A DNA stretch of 61,612 nt from Cryobacterium sp. (lineage in GTDB: Bacteria > Actinomycetota > Actinomycetes > Actinomycetales > Microbacteriaceae), in NCBI RefSeq assembly GCF_025463825.1, contig NZ_JAODBG010000103.1, positions 1-61,612 on the forward strand, in the 5' to 3' direction. The notes under the pieces are model-generated. The model did not search any database. It saw only the letters and a program-made list of their open reading frames with translations, and was not told the origin of the DNA. This document shows positions 47,070-57,265 of this stretch, in pieces. Position 1 is the first letter of the stretch. Each line of letters starts with the position of its first letter. The position numbers and the translations under genes are program-made.

Positions 47070-48089
47070 CTAGTTCTCGCCGAGCAGGCGGGACAGGTAG
47101 CGGGCGACGGCGCGAACGGCCGCCATGTTGTTCGAGTAATCCATGCGGGTGGGGCCGAGCACGCCGAGACGGGCGGCGTCTCCCCTCGAGGTGTAACCGC
47201 TGGTGAGGACAGAGGTCTCGCCCAGGCCGAACGGGGCGTTCTCCCGGCCGATGCTCACCGAGACGCCGTGCTGGTCGGTGGCCATCTCGCCGAACAGGCG
47301 CAGCAGCACCACCTGTTCCTCGATGGCCTCGAGCACCGGGTAGATGCTGCCGGAGAAGTCTTCCTCGGTGCGCACCAGGTTCGCGGCGCCCGCCATCACC
47401 AGGCGGTCCTGCCGGTTCGCGCCGACCTGGTCGCGCAGGGTGCCCGTGATCAGGTCGACGAGGTCGGTCTGTTCCGGTGTGCCGAGTCCGGTGGGGCCGC
47501 TGAGGGCGGTCGCCGCCGCCTCCATTCCGAGGCCGCCGATCACGGCGTTGAGCCGTGACCGCAGCTCGCCAAGGGCGGCCTCGTCGATCGGGCGCGGCAG
47601 TTCGACCACGCGCTGTTCGACCCGGCCGGAGTCGGTGATCAGCACCGACAGCACCCGGGTGTCGCTCAGCGGAACGAGTTCGATGTGGCGCACCGACGCT
47701 CGGGAGAGCGACGGGTACTGCACCAGGGCCACCTGGTGGGTGAGCTGGGACAACAGTCGGACGCTGCGGGCGAGAACCTCGTCGAGGTCGGCGGACTGGC
47801 CCAGGAACACCTCGATCGCCTGCCGCTGGGCTCCGGTGAGTGGGCGCAGGTCGGCGAGGTGGTCGACGAACAGGCGGTAGCCCTTGTCGGTGGGGATGCG
47901 CCCGGACGACGTGTGCGGCGCGACGATGAGCTCTTCCTCTTCGAGAAGGGCCATGTCGTTGCGGATCGTGGCGGCCGAGACACCGAAGGCGTGCCGGTCG
48001 ACGATGGACTTGGAGCCGACGGGTTCACGGGACGCCACGTAGTCCTGCACGATGACGCGAAGGACTTCGAGGCTGCGATCAGACACCAT
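47070..48089 (-). CDS. hrcA: Heat-inducible transcription repressor HrcA
   Basis: A 339-residue repressor. N-terminal winged helix ([23 protein letters not shown] ... [17 protein letters not shown]) and GAF-like middle. Binds CIRCE to repress dnaK/groE/hrcA operons until heat titrates GroEL. ATG at 48089 (GTG 48086 possible) with GGGAGG upstream. A CIRCE-like operator is present about 80 nt ahead, so autoregulation is likely. Confidence 0.95.
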   Translation of the reverse strand: MVSDRSLEVLRVIVQDYVASREPVGSKSIVDRHAFGVSAATIRNDMALLEEEELIVAPHTSSGRIPTDKGYRLFVDHLADLRPLTGAQRQAIEVFLGQSADLDEVLARSVRLLSQLTHQVALVQYPSLSRASVRHIELVPLSDTRVLSVLITDSGRVEQRVVELPRPIDEAALGELRSRLNAVIGGLGMEAAATALSGPTGLGTPEQTDLVDLITGTLRDQVGANRQDRLVMAGAANLVRTEEDFSGSIYPVLEAIEEQVVLLRLFGEMATDQHGVSVSIGRENAPFGLGETSVLTSGYTSRGDAARLGVLGPTRMDYSNNMAAVRAVARYLSRLLGEN

Positions 48090-48167
48090 GTTCTTCGATC
48101 GCCTCCCTCGTTCCGATTGTGCTTCTCGTTTGCGCCGCCGGCGCCGGTCCGGTAGTACCGCCGGCCG

Positions 48168-48199
48168 CTGGCACTCTCTCCGTTTGACTGCCAATCATA
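48168..48199 (-). promoter_or_regulatory. CIRCE-like operator and -10 box of hrcA
   Basis: CTGGCACTC-N9-GACTGCCAA (48168-48194) matches TTAGCACTC-N9-GAGTGCTAA at 7 of 9 in each arm with exact spacing. On the minus strand TATGAT (48199-48194) abuts it, so the operator covers the transcription start. Confidence 0.75.
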
Positions 48200-48292
48200 T
48201 CGCGGCTGCCGGGGATGCCCGTTGCTCCGAGTGGAATTGCCGCAGTACCGTGGGGGCACACGCTTCATCATCGTTCGTCGAAGGGCACCCCC

Positions 48293-48691
48293 ATGAGCAA
48301 TCCCTATGGTTCCACCGGAGCCGGGTCGGGCACCGGAGCGCCGCTGACCGCCGAGCAGGACCGGCTGTGGGCCTCCCTCGCCCACCTCGGCGGCCTCCTC
48401 TCGTTCCTGCCGGCCCTGATCATCTGGCTGGTCTGCAAGGACCGGGGGCCGTTCACCAACCGGCAGGCCAAAGAGGCACTGAACTTCCAGCTGACCCTGC
48501 TGATCGGCTACCTCATCATCAACGTGGTCAGCGTGGTGCTGGCGTTGTTCACCTTCGGCCTGTTGGGCGGGCTCGGTTCGCTGGGTTGGGCGCTCTGGCT
48601 GATCGGGTCGATCTTCTCGGTGCTGGGTTTCCTCGACGCCCGAGTGGGCAAACCGTACCGGTACCCGTTCGCCCTCCGCCTGATCAGCTAG
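48293..48691 (+). CDS. DUF4870 family membrane protein
   Basis: A 132-residue protein with about four hydrophobic helices, a Gly/Ser-rich N-terminus and the family features DRLWASLAHLGGLLSFLPAL and NRQAKEALNFQLTL. Function unknown; the family is Tic20-related. ATG at 48293. A paralogue follows 92 bp downstream. Confidence 0.85.
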   Translation: MSNPYGSTGAGSGTGAPLTAEQDRLWASLAHLGGLLSFLPALIIWLVCKDRGPFTNRQAKEALNFQLTLLIGYLIINVVSVVLALFTFGLLGGLGSLGWALWLIGSIFSVLGFLDARVGKPYRYPFALRLIS

Positions 48692-48783
48692 TTTGCCTGC
48701 GCCGAGAACAGCTACCGGCGCTACTCTGGTTCCAGTGACACCCGCACCATCCCGCTGTCCCGAGTGTCCACGAAGGAGATCCA

Positions 48784-49158
48784 ATGTCCGAGGCAACACC
48801 TCCCCCCGCCAGCCCCTACCAGACCCCGAGCCAGCTGAGCCCGGCCGACGAGAAGTTGTGGGCCACCCTCATCCACATCGGCGGCATCCTGTTCAGCTTC
48901 GTGCCCGCCCTGATCGGTTTCATCGTGCTCAAGGACCGTGGCCCGTTCATCCGGGCGCACACCGCGACGGCGCTGAACTTCCAGATCACGATGGCGGTCG
49001 CCGGGTTCATCGGCGGCATCCTGACCATCGTCCTGGTCGGGTTCTTCATCCTCGCCGCGGTGTGGATCGTCAACATCGTCTTCAGCATCATGGCGGCCAT
49101 CGCCGCGAACAAGGGCGAGTGGTACAGCTACCCGCTGACCATCAAGTTCCTCAGCTGA
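48784..49158 (+). CDS. DUF4870 family membrane protein (second copy)
   Basis: A 124-residue protein with the same plan: DEKLWATLIHIGGILFSFVP, KDRGPFIRAHTATALNFQI and a C-terminal GEWYSYPLTIKFLS. ATG at 48784 with AAGGAG upstream. Tandem duplication of the preceding gene, well diverged. Confidence 0.85.
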   Translation: MSEATPPPASPYQTPSQLSPADEKLWATLIHIGGILFSFVPALIGFIVLKDRGPFIRAHTATALNFQITMAVAGFIGGILTIVLVGFFILAAVWIVNIVFSIMAAIAANKGEWYSYPLTIKFLS

Positions 49159-49176
49159 CCGAGCCCTGCGCTCCGC

Positions 49177-49228
49177 GAGAGCGGTGCAACGGTTGCCTCC
49201 GCACGGAGGTGCCCGCTGCACCGCTCTC
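49177..49228. terminator. Perfect 12-bp inverted repeat with inner hairpin
   Basis: GAGAGCGGTGCA (49177-49188) pairs with TGCACCGCTCTC (49217-49228); CCTCC-GCAC-GGAGG forms a second stem inside. Lies between convergent DUF4870 and hemW genes. No U-tract. Confidence 0.6.
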
Positions 49229-49242
49229 GTGCGTCGGCCGGC

Positions 49243-50469
49243 CTAGTCGGTGAGCAACCGGCGTACAACGGCGTCGGCGAGGAGCCGGCCGGTCAGCGTC
49301 AGGACGATGGTGCCGGCGAGGGCGGCGCGCGCATCGATCAGCTGGTCGGCGATCAGGCCGGCGACCTCGCGGCGGCCGAGTTCCGACAGCGTCTTGATGG
49401 GGATGCCCTCACGGATGCGGGTGAGCAGCAGCACCCGCTCGGTCTCCCGGGTGGCGTCGTCGAGGGTTTCCCGCCCGGCGGCCGGCGAATGGCCGGCGAG
49501 GACCCGGTCGGCGTACGCGGCCGGGTGCTTGACGTTCCACCAGCGCACTCCGCCGACATGGCTGTGGGCGCCCGGACCGATCCCCCACCAGTCGGCGCTC
49601 TGCCAGTACGACAGGTTGTGCCGGGAGCGGTGGGCCAGGTCGGTGGACCAGTTGCTGACCTCGTACCAGCCGTAGCCGGCGGCGGCCAGCTTGGCGTCGG
49701 CCAATTCGTAGAAGTCGGCCTGCAGGTCCTCGTCCGGCTGCACGAGTTCACCGCGGCGGATCTGCCGGGCCAGCTTCGTGCCGTCCTCCACGATGAGCGA
49801 GTAGGCGCTGATGTGATCGGGCTTCTGCACGATGGCGTGGTCGAGGCTGGCGCGCCAGTCGTCGATGGTCTCCCCCGGTGTGCCATAGATCAGGTCGAGG
49901 CTGACGTCCAGGCCGGCTTCGCGCGCCCACGCCACGACGAGCGGGACCCGCTCGGGATCGTGGGTGCGCTCCAGCGTGGCGAGCACCCGGGGCACGGCGG
50001 ACTGCATGCCGAAGGACACCCGGGTGAAGCCGGCCTGCTTGAGCTGGCGGAGATAGGGCAGGTCGACGGAGTCGGGGTTGGCCTCAGTGGTCACCTCGGC
50101 GCCGGGCACGATACCGAAGGTGTCCCGGATGGCGTGCAGCATCCGCACCAGGTGGTCGGCCGGCAGAAGGGTGGGGGTGCCGCCGCCGAAGAAGACCGTC
50201 GTGGCCGGCCGGGCGGGTACACCGGAGTCGGCGAGGACCCGCGCGGCAGCGGCGACCTCGAGGATCGCCTGGCTGGCGTAGTCAGTCTGCTTGACGCCGC
50301 GGAGCTCCGTGGCGGTGTAGGTGTTGAAGTCGCAGTAGCCGCAGCGCACCTTGCAGAACGGCACGTGCAGGTAGACCCCGAAGTTGCGGGTGTCCGCGCC
50401 GACCATCGCCGAGGCGGGGAGTCGTCCGTCCAGTGGTGCGGGGTCGCCGATGGGCTGGGATCCCGCCAT
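49243..50469 (-). CDS. hemW: Radical SAM heme chaperone HemW
   Basis: A 408-residue 4Fe-4S radical SAM protein. Cluster motif C-x3-C-x2-C uses Cys39, Cys43 and Cys46 (HVPFCKVRCGYCDFNTY); a GGGTPTLL motif follows. HemW binds heme and helps insertion into respiratory enzymes; older annotation as coproporphyrinogen oxidase (HemN) is unlikely. ATG at 50469 overlaps the previous stop (TGATG). Confidence 0.93.
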   Translation of the reverse strand: MAGSQPIGDPAPLDGRLPASAMVGADTRNFGVYLHVPFCKVRCGYCDFNTYTATELRGVKQTDYASQAILEVAAAARVLADSGVPARPATTVFFGGGTPTLLPADHLVRMLHAIRDTFGIVPGAEVTTEANPDSVDLPYLRQLKQAGFTRVSFGMQSAVPRVLATLERTHDPERVPLVVAWAREAGLDVSLDLIYGTPGETIDDWRASLDHAIVQKPDHISAYSLIVEDGTKLARQIRRGELVQPDEDLQADFYELADAKLAAAGYGWYEVSNWSTDLAHRSRHNLSYWQSADWWGIGPGAHSHVGGVRWWNVKHPAAYADRVLAGHSPAAGRETLDDATRETERVLLLTRIREGIPIKTLSELGRREVAGLIADQLIDARAALAGTIVLTLTGRLLADAVVRRLLTD

Positions 50470-51116
50470 CAGCCCATTCCGACGGGATGCAGTGCGAGCA
50501 GGTATCGCTTGGTGTAGCGCTCCTGCTGGAAGCGCAGGAACGGCCAGGCCAGCCGGTAGTACCAGGTACTGGGCCGGGAGAAGGAGCGGATGGTGAGCCA
50601 CACGGAGTCGTCGGCGCGCCGGTCGACGATGAAGCACTCCTCGCCGTTCTGCGGGTGGCCGCGCATGGTGCCGTAGGCGAAACCGATCTTGTCGACCTCG
50701 TCGATCACATACACGACGCGCACCGGCGCCGCGACGGAGAACGGGCCGTTCGGGATCTTCAGCACGGCGGTCATGCCGTTGCTGATGAACGGGGTGCCGT
50801 CCTCGGCGAAGGTCGCCTCGTTCACCGGGTGCTCCTGGTTCGCCGCCGGGGTGCCCTCGTCGGTGAAGACGATGCCGGTGTACTGCACGCCTGTGCCGGC
50901 ATCCAGGTCGGTCACGTCGATGCCGGCGCCGCGCTGGATGCCCCAGGTCATCAGCGCCGTCGTCGCCACGCGGAACCGCTCCTCGCCGCTGCCCAGGCGC
51001 ACGGTGCGCTCCAGCGGCCGGTGCCCCTTGGGCGGGTAGCGCATCAGGTCGGGCGCGAGGGTGCCGCCGATGGCGGCGTAGGTCACGGCAGCGTCGGTGA
51101 AGGTGGAGCGGCGCAT
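50469..51116 (-). CDS. DUF1990 family protein
   Basis: A 215-residue protein of unknown function: begins MRRSTFTDAAVTYAAIGGTL and ends with a basic WPFLRFQQERYTKRYLLAL. Contains FAYGTMRGHPQNGEE, typical of the family. Between lepA (4-nt gap) and hemW (1-nt overlap), so part of a lepA-DUF1990-hemW operon. Confidence 0.88.
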   Translation of the reverse strand: MRRSTFTDAAVTYAAIGGTLAPDLMRYPPKGHRPLERTVRLGSGEERFRVATTALMTWGIQRGAGIDVTDLDAGTGVQYTGIVFTDEGTPAANQEHPVNEATFAEDGTPFISNGMTAVLKIPNGPFSVAAPVRVVYVIDEVDKIGFAYGTMRGHPQNGEECFIVDRRADDSVWLTIRSFSRPSTWYYRLAWPFLRFQQERYTKRYLLALHPVGMG

Positions 51117-51120
51117 GGGA

Positions 51121-52974
<1,854 letters not shown>

Positions 52975-53097
52975 GATGGGCCTAATTCTCCCATGCCTCG
53001 CACGATCGGTGTGACCTGCCGATACGCCGCGGGTGGCCCGCCGGTCAATCCTTCGACTGATGACGGCCGCAGCCCGTCGAATTATGCTGGGCGGACC

Positions 53098-54361
53098 ATG
53101 TCCAGCCTCGCGCTCCGCGCCACCTCACTCGGCCGTGACCCCACACCGCCCGCCACGATCGGCGAAGGCCTGCCGCACTCCGCCCTGACCCCGGTGTTCT
53201 CGGGCCTGCGGATCGGCCTGCACGTGCTGATCGTCGCTCTCACCGGACTGGTGGTCGTGCGGGCCCTGATCGGTGCGGTGCCGAACCCGGTGGCCGTCGT
53301 GGCGCTGGCACTGGTCTTCCTGGCCAGCTACGTTGGCGGCAGCGAACTCGCCCGCCGCCGGCCGTGGCGCTTCGTCGTGCCGGTCTGGATGGCCCTGCTG
53401 CTGGTGGAGTGGCTGGCGCTGACCCTGCTCGCCCAGGATGCCGCGTTCATCGTGTTCCCGCTGTTCTTCCTGCAGCTGCACGTGCTGCCGTTGCGGGCAG
53501 GGATCCCGATGGTGCTACTCAGCGTCCTGCTGACGATCTGGTCGATGAGCCTGCACGTCGGCCTCGGCCTCGGCGCCACCCTCGGCCCGCTGGTGGGCGC
53601 GGCAGTCGCCGTGGCCGTGGGGCTGGGGTACCGGGCGCTGCTGCGCAAAGCCGCCGAACGGCAGTCGCTCATCCAGGACCTGCTCGCCACTTTCGCCGAA
53701 CTCGCCCAGGCGGCCAGGGCTGCCGGCACGCTGGCCGAGCGGGAGCGTCTGGCCCGGGAGATCCACGACACCGTCGCGCAGGGTCTGTCCAGCATCCAAC
53801 TGCTGCTGCACGCGGCCGAGCGCACCGTCACGGATCCGCCGACGTTGGAACACCTGCGCCTGGCGCGGGACACGGCGGCGGCCAACCTGCAGGAGACGCG
53901 CCGGTTCATCCGCGAACTGACCCCGCCGGCCCTGGACACCCAGACCCTGCCCGGCGCCCTGGCGCGGCTCGCCGCGTCGGCCGAGCGCACGGTGGCCGGG
54001 AGCGGGCCGACCGCCAGGGTCAGCCTGCATGTGACGGGCGACCCGGTTGCCCTTTCGATGCCGCTGGAGACGACGCTGCTGCGGATCGCGCGGGGCTCGC
54101 TCGCCAATGTCGTCCAGCACGCGGGGCCAACCGTGCCGAGGGGACCTCAGCTAGATGACCGACGAGGTGACGCTGGACATCGTGGACGACGGCCGCGGCT
54201 TCACGGTCACCGACGGTGGCGCCCAGCGGCCGGACTCCTTCGGTCTGGCCATCCGGCAGCGGGTGGAGCAGCTCGGTGGCAGCTTCGTCCTCGAGTCCGC
54301 CCCCGGCCAGGGCACTGCCGTCGCGGTCACCTTCCCGACCGGACAGGGCCTGCCGTCGTGA
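53098..54361 (+). pseudogene. NarL-type sensor histidine kinase, frameshifted in the ATPase domain
   Basis: The 5' part (ATG 53098) encodes about five membrane helices and an intact HisKA_3 box (LAREIHDTVAQGLSSIQLLL), then the N-box ANVVQHAGP. Between about 54124 and 54155 the reading frame is lost; the rest of the ATPase (MTDEVTLDIVDDGRGF ... SFGLAIRQRVEQLGG) is in another frame up to the stop at 54361. Two single-base losses would explain it. The frame of the 5' part stays open into the regulator gene but reads as Arg/Gly-rich nonsense. Either a pseudogene, a sequencing error, or split translation from ATG 54155. Confidence 0.8.
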
Positions 54362-54999
54362 TCCGGGTCCTGCTTGCCGACGACCACCCCGTGGTGCGGG
54401 CGGGCCTGCGCGCCCTGCTGGGCGCCGAACCCGACCTGGTGGTGGAGCTCGAGGCGGGCACCGCCGAGGAGGCGGTGACGCTGGCGGCGTCCGGCCGGGT
54501 GGACGTGGTGCTGATGGACCTGCAATTCGGCGGGGGCCTGCCCGGTTCCGACCTGCAGGGCGCTGAGGCCACCCGCCGGGTGCGGGCGCAGGCCGGCGCC
54601 CCGCACGTTCTCATCCTCACCAATTACGACACGGATGCCGACATCCTCGGCGCCATCGAGGCCGGGGCCAGCGGCTACCTGCTCAAGGACGCGCCACCCG
54701 CCGAACTCGTCCAGGCGGTGCGCGCCGCCGCGACCGGCCAGAGCGCGCTGGCACCGGTCATCGTCCGGAAGCTGGCCGACCGCTCCCGCATCGCCGAGGG
54801 CCGGTTGTCACCGCGCGAGGTGGAGGTGCTCGGCCTCGTCGCGGCGGGCCGGTCGGACCGGCAGATCGGCCAGGACCTGTTCCTCAGCGAGGCCACGGTC
54901 AAGTCGCACCTCGTGCACATCTTCGGCAAACTCGGTGTCAGCTCCCGCACCTCCGCTGTCGCCAGCGCGCGGGCCTCCGGCACCATCCGGGGAGCCTGA
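54358..54999 (+). CDS. LuxR/NarL-type response regulator
   Basis: A 213-residue regulator: receiver domain with phosphoacceptor Asp54 (VDVVLMDLQFG), switch Thr in ILTNYDTD and Lys in GYLLKDAPP; C-terminal HTH (LSPREVEVLGLVAAGRSDRQI). GTG at 54358 overlaps the kinase stop (GTGA), the normal coupling for this pair, which confirms that the shifted kinase frame was the original one. Confidence 0.93.
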   Translation: MIRVLLADDHPVVRAGLRALLGAEPDLVVELEAGTAEEAVTLAASGRVDVVLMDLQFGGGLPGSDLQGAEATRRVRAQAGAPHVLILTNYDTDADILGAIEAGASGYLLKDAPPAELVQAVRAAATGQSALAPVIVRKLADRSRIAEGRLSPREVEVLGLVAAGRSDRQIGQDLFLSEATVKSHLVHIFGKLGVSSRTSAVASARASGTIRGA

Positions 55000-55000
55000 C

Positions 55001-55786
55001 GTGAGCATCGCGGCCGAGCGGCCGGACCAACCCGACGCGACGCCCGTTGTAGTGCCCACGCCCGCGCCCCCTCCTGGGCCCGTCCCGGTGCTGCTGGTGC
55101 ACGGCATCCGCACCTCGGCCAGCATGTGGCGGCACCAGCAGGAGTGGCTGGCCGCCGCCGGGCATCCGGTTCTGGCGGTCGACCTGCCCGGCCACGGCGC
55201 CCGGATCGGTGAGGAGTTCACCGTGGCAGGCGCCCTCGACGCCATCGATGACGGCGTCGACGCGCTGGGCGGCCGGGTGGTCCTGGTCGGACTGTCCCTC
55301 GGTGGCTACTACGCGATGGCGTACGCGGCCGGCAACCCCGGCAAAGTCATCGCCCTCGTCGCGGCAGGATCAGCGTTCGTCCCCACCGGGCCGGGGCTGG
55401 CCGGGTACCGCCTCCTCGCCCGGTTGATTCGCCGGCTGCCCGACCGTGGCCTGGCCCTGCACACCTTTCTGGTGCGACGGATGCTCCCGGCGGCCGGCGT
55501 CGCCGACGTACTCGCCGGCGGCGTCGCCCTGGACGTCATGGACGCCGGCCTCCGGGCGACAAGCACCCTCACACCGCTGGCCGACCTGCGCGCCTTCCCC
55601 GGCCCGGTCTGGCTGGTCAACGGCGCCTGGGACCACTTCCGCCTGCACCAGAACCGCTTCCTGACGGCGACCACGAACGGCACTCTGGTCACGGTTCCCG
55701 GCGCCGGCCACCTGGTCAGCCTCGCCCGGCCGCACGCGTTCGATACGGTCCTCCGCCGGGTCCTGGCCCAGGTGACGTCACACTGA
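55001..55786 (+). CDS. Alpha/beta hydrolase
   Basis: A 261-residue serine hydrolase fold: oxyanion region VLLVHGIRTSASMW, nucleophile GLSLGGYY, acidic residue in VNGAWDHFRL and His in PGAGHLVSLARP. Starts at GTG 55001, one nt after the regulator stop, so probably in the same transcript. Pro-rich N-terminus. Substrate unknown. Confidence 0.87.
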   Translation: MSIAAERPDQPDATPVVVPTPAPPPGPVPVLLVHGIRTSASMWRHQQEWLAAAGHPVLAVDLPGHGARIGEEFTVAGALDAIDDGVDALGGRVVLVGLSLGGYYAMAYAAGNPGKVIALVAAGSAFVPTGPGLAGYRLLARLIRRLPDRGLALHTFLVRRMLPAAGVADVLAGGVALDVMDAGLRATSTLTPLADLRAFPGPVWLVNGAWDHFRLHQNRFLTATTNGTLVTVPGAGHLVSLARPHAFDTVLRRVLAQVTSH

Positions 55787-55947
55787 TCACGGCGCACCCC
55801 CGATCCGGTCAACCATCCGTCCCGAGAACTGGTATCGTTGCCTGTTGGCTTGCGTGTTGGGTCCCACCCCACACGATTTTCGCCGCACGGTGCCCTCTAT
55901 CACCGGGCGGCCCATCCGAACAAGAACCTAACGAAAGCGTATAAAAC

Positions 55948-56208
55948 GTGGCAAATATCAAGTCGCAGATCAAGCGGATCCTCACGAACAAGAAGTCGCA
56001 GGAGCGCAACAAGGCCGTCAAGAGCGAGTTCAAGACGGCCATCCGGGCGACCCGCCTCGCCGTCGCCGCTGGTGACAAGGACAAGGCTGTCGCCAGCCTC
56101 GCCGTTGCTTCCAAGAAGCTCGACAAGGCCGTCAGCAAGGGCGTCATCCACCAGAACCAGGCAGCGAACAAGAAGTCCGCTATCGCCAAGTCGGTCAACG
56201 CGCTCTGA
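55948..56208 (+). CDS. rpsT: 30S ribosomal protein S20
   Basis: An 86-residue basic helical protein ([20 protein letters not shown] ...), binds 16S rRNA early in assembly. GTG start at 55948. The 161-bp region upstream has a possible TATCGT -10 at 55833. Followed by a strong terminator. Divergent from holA/comEC further on, as usual. Confidence 0.97.
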   Translation: MANIKSQIKRILTNKKSQERNKAVKSEFKTAIRATRLAVAAGDKDKAVASLAVASKKLDKAVSKGVIHQNQAANKKSAIAKSVNAL

Positions 56209-56253
56209 ATTGCTGAAGAGTAGCAGCTGAACACCAGCAGCTGATCCACAGAC

Positions 56254-56283
56254 AAACCCCCGCCCTCCGGTCGGGGGTTTTCT
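56254..56283 (+). terminator. Intrinsic terminator of rpsT
   Basis: AAACCCCCG pairs with CGGGGGTTT, followed by TTCT, 46 nt after the rpsT stop. Confidence 0.9.
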
Positions 56284-56343
56284 GCGTCCTGGAGGGTGCC
56301 GGCTGCCCTTTCCGATGTTCCCGCCCGACGCTATTGTGGCGGC

Positions 56344-57195
56344 GTGACGGGTGAATACGACAAGCGGGGTGCGCCCTCCGACCGGGCGGCGGAGCAGGGC
56401 GAACGGTTTTCGTGGCGCAGGCAGGCCGGATTCCTCGGGGCGGTCTTCGCCATCGCCGCCGCCGTGATCGCCGCGGGCCTGAGGTTCGCCCCGCAGGTGT
56501 CGGCGTATTCGGGGCTGAGCCCGTGGGTGCTGGTCGGCCTGCTCGGCTTCGTCCTCGTGTTGGCCGGCGCCTGTGTGCTGTTGGCGGCATCTCTCCGAAC
56601 GGATTCGCCGCCGCGCCGGGTGGATCCGCCGCCGCCGACCGGTACGTCCCCGGACGGCTCGTTCCCGGACGGCTCCTTCCCCGACGGAACGTACCCGGAC
56701 GGGGCGGTGCCGTACCGGCAGGCCGCGTACGGTGCGCCCGGTGCGGCACCCCAGGCGACTGCTCCCCTGGGAACTGCGCCCGCCGGCCCTGCCGCCGATG
56801 GCACGGCCTCTCCCGGTCCTGCGGCCGGCCGGACGCCGGACCGGAGAAACGCCGGCGCCGCCCCGGCCGGCCGTGGCCTGACCGTGACCGGCACCCTGCT
56901 CGGCACGATCGGCCTGGCCCTTGCGGCCATTGCCGTCGCCCTCGCCGCCGTGCTGCCGACGCCCACGGAGACGATTGCGGTGCAGTTCACCGACCTCTAC
57001 GGCCGGGTGCAGCTCGAATACTGCCCGGACCTGCCCGGGTCATTCGCGGGGACGGCGGCGCACGACGACCTGGTCGGCTCGTCGACCATCCTGCCGGTCA
57101 AGGTCACCGGCGAGGTCTGCGGGAACCCCGACTACACCGACGGCGTCTGGATCTACCTCAACCGGGCAGCCATCACCGTCTCCGACCGCCCCTGA
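56344..57195 (+). CDS. Hypothetical membrane protein with Pro-Asp-Gly repeats
   Basis: A 283-residue protein: two N-terminal helices (residues about 27-45 and 59-79), a low-complexity Pro/Gly/Ala linker with four PDG repeats (GSFPDG, GTYPDG), a third helix (GTLLGTIGLALAAIAVALAAVL) and a C-terminal extracytoplasmic domain with two Cys (EYCPDLPG, GEVCGNPDY). GTG at 56344. I do not recognise a family; the C-terminal domain may be a small wall-facing module. Its stop TGA is the first base triplet of a tandem 13-bp repeat. Confidence 0.7.
   Translation: MTGEYDKRGAPSDRAAEQGERFSWRRQAGFLGAVFAIAAAVIAAGLRFAPQVSAYSGLSPWVLVGLLGFVLVLAGACVLLAASLRTDSPPRRVDPPPPTGTSPDGSFPDGSFPDGTYPDGAVPYRQAAYGAPGAAPQATAPLGTAPAGPAADGTASPGPAAGRTPDRRNAGAAPAGRGLTVTGTLLGTIGLALAAIAVALAAVLPTPTETIAVQFTDLYGRVQLEYCPDLPGSFAGTAAHDDLVGSSTILPVKVTGEVCGNPDYTDGVWIYLNRAAITVSDRP
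56647..56705 (+). repeat. 15-bp coding tandem repeat (PDG)
   Basis: About four copies of a 15-bp unit like CCGGACGGCTCGTTC encode PDGSF-type repeats in the linker of the membrane protein. Likely polymorphic by slippage. Confidence 0.7.
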
Positions 57196-57240
57196 GCCGA
57201 CGCACTGAGCCGACGCACTGAGCCGACGCACGGAGCCGAC
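57193..57240. repeat. 13-bp tandem repeat TGAGCCGACGCAC
   Basis: Three perfect copies (57193, 57206, 57219) and a partial fourth. The first copy begins with the stop codon of the membrane protein gene. Lies between convergent genes, before holA's end. Confidence 0.9.
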
Positions 57241-57265
57241 GTCGGCCGGCGCTGCGGGGCGCCGG

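Noticed and set aside
52993-54999. A single 668-codon hybrid histidine kinase-response regulator
   Set aside because: The frame is open, but the part between the N-box and the regulator reads as Arg/Gly/His-rich nonsense while the true ATPase motifs are in another frame; the regulator has its own GTG overlapping the kinase stop.
56647-56705. CRISPR-like repeat
   Set aside because: Repeat units are 15 bp, contiguous, and in frame with the coding sequence; no spacers. No CRISPR array was seen anywhere in the window.
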